Below, one piece after another: positions 55,559 to 64,000 of a stretch of 64,000 nt of DNA (position 1 is its first letter; each line of letters starts with the position of its first letter). Both the position numbers and the translations under genes were made by a program. The notes beneath the pieces were generated by a model. The model was not told the DNA's origin and searched no databases. It saw nothing but the letters and a program-made list of their open reading frames with translations. This DNA comes from Atopsyche davidsoni (Eukaryota > Arthropoda > Insecta > Trichoptera > Hydrobiosidae), in assembly GCA_022113835.1 (NCBI GenBank), contig JAILWY010000014.1:11099501-11163500 (forward strand). Direction: 5' to 3'.

Positions 55559-56625
55559 AGCTGTCCCAAAATTAACGCAAGATTTGTATTTGTCGCCATT
55601 TTAGCAGTAAAGTTTTGGGAACACTTAAAAAAAAACAATTTGACAGCTGACAGTTTAGGGTTAGTAAAAATGGAGCGTTACACGATAGAGCAACGTGTAT
55701 TCATTATTTAACAATATTTAAAAAATAATGAAAGCTTGGCCAGCCGCAGTTCGAAAATTTCATAGTGTTCCCAAAACTTTACTGCTAAAATGGCGACAAA
55801 TTCAAATCTTGCGTTAAGAGCCGTGATACCAAATTCGAGTTTATTGCGAAAAATCGACTGCACCAATCAAAAAAATTTAAATGCAGAAAGTTAGAAACAT
55901 CCTTTCTTCTACTAGCATTTTTTTTTATTTCTTATAATTTACTTTTAATATGATAAATATGTGTTTTTCCGATTGAAGTTTCGGGATTGGAGTTTCGCGA
56001 TGTTCCTGTTCCAAGAATCCTAAACATTTATGACTCTTTTTACAATTGGAATTAAAAGATTAATTATAAATCCTCCTGTTGAAAATTAAAAAAAAAAAAA
56101 ATCTTTAACAAACTTTGTTTTTGAAAAGTCGTCATTTTATCCAATTTTTCAACATCTTGAAATGGACGTTAATTAAATAATAAATATAATTTATAGTTTT
56201 TTCAATACTCTGTAAAAAAATCAACTTTCGACATAGCAAAATAAAGTGACAATTAAATTAATTATATGACACGATTGGACTGCCTCTGGTGTCTGGTTGG
56301 CACACCAGAAGCAGTCCATTACCTGGCGAAAGCGTGTTATTTAATTATATTTATCTATTTTTTATCACTTAATTAACGTCCATTTTCAGGGTATAAAAAA
56401 ATCTTGAAGATGTTGAAAAATTGGATAAAATGACGACTTTCAAAGCCAAAGTGTGTCAAAGATTTTTTTTTTTTTAAATGGTAGTAGAAGAAAGGATGTA
56501 TCTAACTATCTGCATTTAAATTTTTTTGGTTGGTGCAGTCGATTTTTCGCAATAGGTACAAGCAAACGGTCAAAAAACTCGAATTTGGTATCACGGCTAT
56601 TAATTTTGGGACACCCTATATAAGT
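55559..56625. mobile_element. Large foldback element (about 1.07 kb) with long inverted arms
   Basis: The outer ends are TGTCCCAAAATTAA and its reverse complement near 56603-56617. Long arms follow (left 55818-56270, right 56300-56610), for example TTTTTCGCAATAGG against TATTGCGAAAAATCGACTGC. The centre holds a short palindrome (GGACTGCCTCTGGTGT / ACACCAGAAGCAGTCC) near 56276-56320. A mariner-like MITE lies at the left end. The right arm is repeated at 56990-57500. Confidence 0.75.
55570..55817. mobile_element. Mariner/Tc-like MITE with 53-bp inverted arms
   Basis: Arms 55570-55624 and 55765-55817 are near-perfect inverted repeats (ATTAACGCAAGATTTGTATT and on). The core begins a transposase-like frame MERYTIEQRVFII-stop-QYLKNNESLAS, the usual N-terminus of a mariner-related transposase, broken after 13 codons. 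Confidence 0.65.
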
Positions 56626-56639
56626 GATATGTTTATTGC

Positions 56640-56985
56640 GACGAAAATGAAATATACCACAGCATCTCGAGAGGCTCGCGAGGCTCGTTTGGCGGAGATG
56701 CGGCCCCCGCGGAGAGCTCGGGGTGTCCCGTTGCCGCCACCGGAGCCTCGCCCGATATTGATTTACCGTAACCGAGGTCCAGCGCGTCGCCTGCGCCTGC
56801 CCCGAGACCTGTGCGGCCTGCCTACACTACTATAACCATACAATATCATCAAAATGATGCAGACAGAGCCCCGCGAGGCCTCTGCACACGTAGCAACAAA
56901 ACCATAAAAAACACTCAAATTAAAGGAACGCTAATGGATAGTTAGCCGCATGTTGGTGGCGGGGTCTTGCTACCTAACCTTGCTT
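56640..56985 (+). other. GC-rich segment between foldback arms
   Basis: A frame at 56649-56835 encodes a Pro/Arg-rich sequence (REAREARLAEMRPPRRARG) ending at a stop. The following AAAACCATAAAAAACACTC with AAATTAAAGGA also occurs near 62280, so it is probably mobile DNA of unknown type. Confidence 0.35.
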
Positions 56986-56989
56986 GGAC

Positions 56990-57500
56990 CGATTGACCTG
57001 GCGAAACCGTGTCATTTGATTAATTCAATTGTCACTTTATTTTTCTATATCGAAAGTTTATTTTTTTTACAGAGTATTGAAAAAACTATAAATTATATTT
57101 ATTTATTTTTTATTATTTAATTAACGTTCATTTTCAGGGTAAAATAATACCTTGAATATGTTGAAAAATTGGATAAAATGACGACTTTTCAAAACCAAAG
57201 TTTGTTGAAGATTTTTTTTTTTTTTTTTGATTTTTAAAATAATAAATTGCACAGGGTTTATATTTAATCTTTTAATTCCAATTGAAAAAAAGAGTCATAA
57301 GTGTTTGGGATTCTTGGAAAATGTACCGGACGAATCTCCAAATTCCTACACTTCAATCGGAAAAACACATATTTATCATATTAAAAGTAAATTTACAAGA
57401 AATTAAAAAATATTTTGTTCGGAAGAAGGGATGTATCTAACTTTTTGCATTACAATTTTTTTGAATGGACGAAACGGACCAGAAAACTCGAGTATGGGAC
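56990..57500 (+). mobile_element. Second, half copy of the foldback arm
   Basis: It matches the right arm of the element at 55559-56625 (TTGAAAAATTGGATAAAATG, GACGACTTT, then GGATGTATCTAAC) but has no inverted partner. Confidence 0.7.
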
Positions 57501-57560
57501 TTAGGCCCTTAAGGGACTTGCGACCGATTTGCAATCAGCAAATAGCGTCTATTTATTATG

Positions 57561-57562
<2 letters not shown>

Positions 57563-57623
<61 letters not shown>
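57563..57623. repeat. Poly-T tract of 61 nt
   Basis: An uninterrupted run of T. It may be the poly(A) tail of an element inserted on the minus strand (body to the right, 57624 onwards) or a sequencing expansion. Confidence 0.8.
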
Positions 57624-57626
<3 letters not shown>

Positions 57627-60600
57627 GATTTGGCTTTAGTTAACAACGCAAAGTAAGGCGCTATTGGCTAGTAGCGAGTCGGTTGCAAGTTGTGTCGCGA
57701 CGTATGCACATTATGGAGACACACGAAAACTTTGCTTACCATATTATAGATTGTGTATACAATATTATACAATCGATTCACACATATAACGACGAAAAAG
57801 GTCTTCACAATTGATTACCTTGGTATTGTTAAATACAAACGAATTAAGTTTTTATATATCCAATTAATTGAACTATTTAAATCGCACGTTAAACATGTTT
57901 GTGAATTTTTCAATGGATCAACTTGGGACATAAAAGACTTTTACAGCAAATTAATACACTTATGCTTATATTTATACGGTTGCCTTTGCATGCTCGTGGT
58001 ATTTGCGCGTATAGCATAAATGCACAGGAATCGCTCAGGTGTCATTACACTTACTTATTATGAATCTGACCCCCCGGCATTCTGAGAAGACCGCAGATCA
58101 AATTGAAAGGCAGGATTCATTGCAATCAGTTATCATTTGATCCTGACCAGTTTAAATATAAAAAAAAAACTCTATACAAACAACTCGGTGGACAAAATGC
58201 ACTGACGCTCTCTTTTGGACGCGGGTCAATTAAATTGTCAATATTAATGAAGCGGACTCGACGTTCGCAGCGAATAACGTTGCAACTCAACAACGAGTTT
58301 TTCAAAGAAATTTATCTACTTACAAAAATAAACTGGTGTCACTTTTAATTGAACTGAATTATACAGTAATGTATAAACATTGTCTTAATGTAACATATCA
58401 CAATGTTACGGATTTAAGCTGATTAGGTGAACAAGTAAAATAATTTTAAAAAAAGCTGATCAAAGCGATTATTTGTCATAGTAATCGACTTTGTATACAA
58501 GTAATAAAGATATACAAATGGACAAACTCAATCCTCCGTTTATTAATTTAACAAAATATATGAGGCAGAAAAATAACACGCTTCAATAATAAAAAAAAAT
58601 ATTAGAGGAAGCAGTTATTTGCTATCAATGTAGTTATGTTTTAATAAAGTCATAATAAGATAACGATATTTATGACCGCGAAGTAATGGGTTACGATGTT
58701 ATTGCACTAACAACAAGCGGCGTTTTTTATAAATTTATTAATAATAAGGTCTGATATTTCAGGAGTTATCTTATTGGACTCGCGCTTTCAGGAACAAAGG
58801 CCCCTTTGTCCGACTCCCTTCAGCGGATATTGTACCTAATTATCACACGACACTATTTTTTTTAAACAAATTTATCCTATAAACAAAGAGCTGATGCAAA
58901 TGACATGCAAATATGCTACTTGAATACCAGAAATCATGGTATGTATTTGCCATGCCACTGAAGATCATTAGCCCAATTTCCGATAAATTGATTATATTGA
59001 ACAATGATAGCCAAACTTTTGAAAACATTACGTAGATTACGAAAAACGCATTTTACTAGATTTTACGAAAAAAAAAAACTTCAGCGTTGTTTTATGATAT
59101 TTATTAAAGGAAAAATGGCGTTTGATTTATATTTCAGGACTCTGGTGTTTTTCTACTGTTATCAAATATTTTTTACGTAATATTTAGAGGACAAGTTGAA
59201 GTGTTTGTTCACGTAGGCGCATTTGGTAATTTCCGACATTAATCTACCTGTGATAAATTGATAAAATAGACTTTACGTATATTGGTTTTTATATGTTCAT
59301 AGATAGATTGTTTAAATACCCGCACCTTGATACAGCTTACAGTGAGTAAAATCAACAATATAAAGTAAAGCAATTAAATATATCACAAGACGCACAAATT
59401 ATTTTATAAGTTATAGCGGTTTATTGATTTCATATCTGTATATAACATGTGGTAGGTTTTTTGTTATTGGTGATTTTTGATTATACCAATTTTAAAAGTT
59501 TTCGATAAGTTCAATCAGTTTACTTCTGAAATAAACGTAGATTGTTTTCCAGAAGACAAAGAGAAACGATGAGATTCTTATGATGCTGTTGATGGTAAAT
59601 TCGCATGGTGGTGTTGTTGGCAACTGCGGCTGGAGTTACCGCTAGTCGGCGCATTCAGTGCATTGAAGAGAACGAGCACTTGTTCGATATATTTTTTTAT
59701 AAAATCATCATGGAAGAATTTATAAGTATCAACATTTGAAACCTCCCAATCATGGGAACTGATAAAGAACCAAAGAAATGAAATATTACTGAAATCACCA
59801 AGAAAGTGACTGAACCTACTGGGTACTGTGAAATATGCAATATACGAAAATACTAGATGTAACTTGTTGGAGACAATGATATTTTTAAGATAATACTTAA
59901 ATTCAATCTAATACTTCTTTCATAAATAAAGAATATTTGTAATATTTTTTACATGAAATTCGTCGGGCAATTCTCGCCGTCGGGACGATCGCACAAAAAT
60001 GATGTGATATATTTTTTATATTAATAAAGTTTTCTGGTTTATATGGCAGTAACTGGAATTGAGTTGTTTATAAAAAGGGAAAAAAGTTCAAAGCTCCTTC
60101 TCGGTATTTTTCTGCCGCGAGTCTTCGTGAGATTTTATAAGCCGAAGCTTTTTATTTCTTATCGGACGCACAGCCGGCATGTGTGCACCATAATAATGTC
60201 TCTCTTTAAAAAATCTTCAATGCTCCGGCTCATTTAACAGATTCGGGATAATAAATTAACCTTTCAAACTTGAAGTCTCGTTATTCGTAAAATATACCGC
60301 AAAATAATACAATGCAGTTTTAAAAATAATATTTAATTTTTTTTAGTTTAAAATTAAGCAAAACAGAGTACAGTAGGCGTAGAATCATACCAACAAATAC
60401 CGCGGATGTTCGAAGATGCAATGTTGAATCGTGTTATTTATCATCGCGTATATTAGTTTTTATATATTTATGTGCCGATTCAATAGAGTTATAGATATAG
60501 CGTTTTTGGGTGTTACAGTGCGTTTCTTTTTTCACCATCATTTCGAATCCCTGGAGGCGGTCTCAGTACCGAGTCTGTTATATCGGAACTCTAAAGAGTT

Positions 60601-60840
60601 CGACTCGTTGCATGCAAGTGCGACACCCTCAGGGTACTCAAAGGTCACTGTGCATCCTTCATCTCTCGGTCAACGACTCGTGATTAGTATGTATGTGTGT
60701 TGTGTTTAATTATTCATATCACTTCACAAAGAAGGATTGGCGCGATATAAAAAAAATCATTGATTAGTAACCAGCGCCATCGATGCAATGTCATTTGTAT
60801 CTAAGTGTAAAAATATTTGTATTTGATTATCAAAGTAAAA
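57624..60840. other. Presumed integrin intron 1, middle part
   Basis: AT-rich, with scattered short open frames. No exon, RNA gene or clear mobile element was recognised. Confidence 0.45.
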
Positions 60841-60849
60841 ATAAAAAGT

Positions 60850-60955
60850 TAGCGTAGGTGCGGAATTGGCGCCTGTAGGAGTAAGACTGGTCCATGATAA
60901 ATATATTTTCAGGGAGATGGTCAGCAACCTCATCTGAGAAGAGGTACTTGTAGAA
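60850..60955 (+). mobile_element. LINE 3' tail fragment
   Basis: AGGTGCGGAATTGGCGCC ... TTCAGGGAGATGGTCAGCAA matches, with decay, the last codons of the LINE ORF at 18460-18580. Confidence 0.55.
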
Positions 60956-61059
60956 GAAAAAACGTCGTTCTCAGATGACGGTTTTTTTTATTTATAAATA
61001 AACTAGCGGATACCCGGCGCGTGCTACTACGCTAAATAAAGAAATAAAATACATTTTTT

Positions 61060-61443
61060 TTTGTTACGGTTACACTATTAGAATTTTCAATGGAGGAAAT
61101 TAGAATTACTGGATGCGGCTTTGATTTTTTATCTTCGTCCTCTGACGTGAAACTTGACCTTGATTCAGTGTCCGAAATATTATCATCACTCAACATGATC
61201 AGGTATTTTCAATACGTAAAAAAAATTCAAATAATTTTTTTTTTTTTAATGAAAACTAATTAAAAACGCTATTTATGCTTTAAAAGACACACTTTCGTTA
61301 CGAAAACGCTAGAGCGGCAAAATATTTGCTCACGCGCAGAGATACAGACTCGTACTGAAATGACAGCGCGATAGCGCCGCTTGGCATTTATGGACTTGAA
61401 ATCTGGAAGCGCGATAACGCTGCATAGCCGTCATACGGGTTAA
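61060..61443 (-). mobile_element. 5' fragment of a piggyBac-like element
   Basis: On the minus strand it starts at TTAA (61440-61443) with CCCGTATGACGGC. An ATG at 61196 begins an acidic frame (MLSDDNISDTESRSSFTSED), as typical of piggyBac transposase N-termini, that runs out of similarity near 61060. The family is inferred from the TTAA end and the acidic start. Confidence 0.45.
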
Positions 61444-61479
61444 ATATATAATCGAATTTGGTCGATTACAAAAAAATCA

Positions 61480-61810
61480 TTCGTATGCCCATCGTTGACG
61501 CAGATGGTATCAGCCGCACTGTCGGATGTTTCGCAGATGCTAATCAGTGCGGCCGTGTGCGACCGACTCAGGTGGGTTGTATGGAAAGCCGGTCCGAGGG
61601 GGACTTCGCGGGTCCAATTAGGGGACTTCTACAAAGCCAGTCGCACAAGGGCGACTCCGCGGCGATTCGCTACACCGCAGAGGCGTGGTTGATAACCTTC
61701 TCAGCCGCTGGCCTCTCGGGCACTGCTTATTTATAGATTCGGAATCGCGACGTCCCCCCGAGGGAAGCGCACGCCGCCATCATTTTCAAACGAACAAAAC
61801 TGCAGCGCCT
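61480..61810. other. GC-rich island in the presumed integrin intron
   Basis: Open in more than one frame (61458-61736 and 61495-61692 overlap), with no splice sites or domain. Possibly regulatory. Confidence 0.35.
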
Positions 61811-62364
61811 CTTTAAAGTCTGTTATTAAAAGCAATGAAAGCAAATAAGTGTAATTTAATACGAGAACACGACTTGAAAGGCGCTTGATATTCGAAAAGA
61901 GCCGCACCTTTTTAATTCGTCAATTGTAGGTTATTTGATTGTAAGTTATTCTGTTTTGTAAAATAATTTGTACTTATATACAAATTGTTTCCTTAAAATA
62001 AATAAATGTCAATACAAATCGTCTTCGTAATAACTAAACTGAACCACACTCTGTAAAAAAAATACAGCGCTCTTATTGTTTTATTCTAATTTGAAAAAAT
62101 AAATGTCATTCGACATTGGAAAACACCAATTTTTTTTTTACAATATTATTCGTAGGTTATGTTTTACTCGTTCTTTATTGATAAAATATTGTCTCATAGT
62201 CAAGAAACGAAAAATGGGATTGAAATATAGCGACAAACAGCGTCCTGCAACTAGCTAATGGCGTCCTACATTTTGGGCAAAACCATAAAAAAAAACACCC
62301 AGATTAAAGGACTTCCGAACTATTTGCATATATTTTTTTACGGAGACCCCGTTGAACTTTATTA

Positions 62365-62827
62365 GGAAGGAGAAAAACGGTCAAGTACCTCGGACTCACC
62401 CTTGACCGGAAACTCTCCTGGACCCCACACATCAAGGTTACCGCCAGCAAAGCAAGAGCGGCAACCGGAATTCTCTCCCCACTCCTTTGCAACAAGAGCA
62501 AACTTTCTCCCTCCTGAAAACCATGATCCGTCCAATCCAAACCTATGCCTGCCCCGTCTGGGGATACATCCCACTAGAGAAGCTCAAGCCTCTCCAGGTC
62601 ATCCAAAACAAGATACTACGCTGGGCACTCAATGCCCCGTGGTTCGTCCACAGAGATACAAAAACGAAGACGATCCACGAGGTCATCATTGACCTTGCCC
62701 ACTCCTTCCAAATCTCCACCCCCTTAGTCCCAAACCTATCGATCAGTTTCCTCCTCGAGTATAACCTCGAGGACTGCCTCTTCAAAAAAAGGCCAAAAGC
62801 CATTCCCCCACCCACCCAAACCCAATA
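62365..62827 (+). mobile_element. Jockey-clade LINE, 3' end of ORF2, frameshifted
   Basis: Translation gives VKYLGLTLDRKLSWTPHIK, then after a frameshift near 62510, KTMIRPIQTYACPVWGY and IQNKILRWALNAPWFVHRD, the conserved region after the reverse-transcriptase domain in Jockey-like elements, ending at a stop at 62828. No catalytic domain is present. Confidence 0.85.
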
Positions 62828-63081
62828 ACCCCATGGTGACACATGTCACCTAGTAAGCTTGAAGGCGTATAAGGAGATATACACTTCTCCTGTTCCGCCA
62901 AAAAGTCAGAAACATAAGATAATATGCTGCAGATCATAACTAACCAACCACCCGCGAAGCTCTGTCTGCCGATGGTATAAAATTAACTCCATAACAAAGT
63001 ATCGAAAGTGCTGTTATTCCATACGTTCGAGAGAAGTCCGGTGTGCATCATAGCATAAATTGGTGTCACAAGTGGGATACG

Positions 63082-63250
63082 AAATTCAATATTTTTGACA
63101 GAGAGTACTTGGTGGAATTCCATTTTAATATTTTTGAATAAAAATACTTGAGTGATTTTCCACATTTTCGTTTTTATTAGTGACCGGTTTCGCCAACGTG
63201 AAAGGTTGGCGAAACCGGTATTTTAAGTATTTTATTCAAAAATATTACAA
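63082..63250. repeat. Palindromic hairpin element, copy 3
   Basis: The same GAGAGTACTTGGTGGAATTC start, TTTTCCACATTTTCGTTT and GTGACCGGTTTCGCCAACGTG arm as the 37745 family, with a very short loop. Confidence 0.85.
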
Positions 63251-63344
63251 GTGGGATACATAACAGAGCTAACAGGGGTAAGATCAAAGCCACTCTTTCC
63301 GGACTGGCGGTGAGAAGTCTCTCTGGTGGCCGCGCACCCCCCGA

Positions 63345-63420
63345 GGCGCCCCCGCGGCCCCCGCGGTGCCCCCCCTGTGCCCCCAGGTGCCCCCAGGTGC
63401 CCCCCCCAGGTGCCCCCCTC
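63345..63420. repeat. C-rich imperfect tandem repeat
   Basis: Repeats of a GTGCCCCCAG unit with length variation. The opposite strand is G-rich and could form a quadruplex. Confidence 0.65.
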
Positions 63421-63775
63421 ATTAGGCCGGCCGCAGACGTTGTCGAGTTGCTTTGTCCGTGCCCCTGGCCGCGTGGCTTTGTCCGGCCGCTCGTCCTCGC
63501 CGGGACTTCCCCGCCGTGTTCTCGCGTTTGCATTCGCGCTAATTGGACGCCGCCCGGCCTGTCCGAGCGCGCCGATAACCGGAGGAGCCCGTTCCCTGCT
63601 CTCCGATTGCTAAAGTGCATTACGCCGATAATTTATGCATTTGCTGTGATAAAGGACCCCCTGATTCTTTGCGAAGCGCAGTCGCATTCTACATGCTGTG
63701 ATAATTTCCTTGGCGACGAGAAAACGGTGAGTCACGACCGGTCAACAGAAGTGGCGTCCGGTACAGTTTAAACTC
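63420..63775. other. GC-rich island
   Basis: Open in several frames with no splice support. The 3' part (63600-63660) is less repetitive and contains AT-rich homeodomain-like words. Possibly a regulatory element; I see no gene. Confidence 0.3.
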
Positions 63776-63864
63776 AAGTTAATATAATTATGTAAATAAT
63801 ATAACGAAACTAGTTATGCTGAGAATAAATAAACTCGTGTGAAGTATACAAAAAAATCATTTTA

Positions 63865-63985
63865 TTCATTTAAGAAGGACTCGGGGACCTACTTCACTTT
63901 TCCGTAAGAAAAGCATAAACAAATAAATATATGTTCAGTGAGATGGTCACCAATGGAGGAAAAGAAGAAATATTACAGATATAAA
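63865..63985 (+). repeat. Dispersed repeat, copy 2
   Basis: GGACTCGGGGACCTACTTCAC, GTAAGAAAAGCATAAAC and CAGTGAGATGGTCACC align in order with 46185-46300. The GAGATGGTCACC end resembles the LINE 3' tails. Confidence 0.45.
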
Positions 63986-64000
63986 AGAATGCCTGGGTTT

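Noticed and set aside
63177..63771. Large overlapping ORFs on both strands
   Set aside because: They are due to C/G-rich tandem repeats, with no splice sites or domains.
1..64000. CRISPR arrays, operons, riboswitches or a prokaryotic defence system
   Set aside because: The window is eukaryotic, with spliced genes. No regularly spaced direct repeats with unique spacers were seen.

Overview
The window looks like insect nuclear DNA, most likely from a moth or butterfly (Lepidoptera). It is AT-rich, its genes are split by short introns with GT-AG ends, and it carries a Helitron-type element, LINE tails, hAT, piggyBac and mariner relics. Small arginine-rich intronless genes of the sperm-protamine type also fit. 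The order is an inference from gene style and repeat types, not proven by a marker. All exon models were made by eye from splice signals, phase and, where possible, a paralogous copy.

Left part (1-16.7 kb): the 5' part of an unrecognised minus-strand gene (158-2892) runs off the left edge, with a lysine-rich ORF in one intron. Next come two tandem paralogues on the minus strand (3620-6926 and 9454-14407). Each encodes an EF-hand-like head, a long coiled coil, one C-terminal membrane segment and a short tail ending in a proline motif. This is the layout of KASH-type nuclear-envelope proteins (KASH5/LRMP-like). The second copy has a 1-nt insertion in exon 3. Then follow two intronless plus-strand genes (15133-15417, 16341-16598) for small proteins with very arginine-rich tails, protamine-like and clearly paralogous.

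Middle (17-31.8 kb): a degenerate LINE, then a direct tandem duplication of 5,269 bp (18051-23319 and 23320-28588) that appears identical throughout. It covers the 3' half of a HEATR6 gene (minus strand, full gene 31785-25651) plus downstream sequence with a LINE tail, a Helitron and two phase-compatible plus-strand exons. The outer copy is therefore a 5'-truncated HEATR6 copy (20382-23319).

32-38.6 kb: a mostly featureless spacer; a GTF2IRD2/Charlie8-like hAT transposase with one frameshift and one stop, flanked by inverted repeats; a 31-bp-arm hairpin; and a cluster of palindromic hairpin elements.

37.5-49.6 kb: a plus-strand gene of nine proposed exons encoding about 635 aa. I do not recognise it. 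Its C-terminal two thirds consist of two diverged units of about 220 residues. Its long introns hold repeats and GC-richer islands with perfect TGACGTCA sites.

49.6-64 kb: repeat termini, then the first coding exon of an integrin alpha subunit (51760-51932). I found no second exon, so the rest of the window is probably its first intron (>12 kb). It contains a large foldback element, a 61-T tract, piggyBac-like and Jockey-like fragments and GC-rich islands of unknown role.
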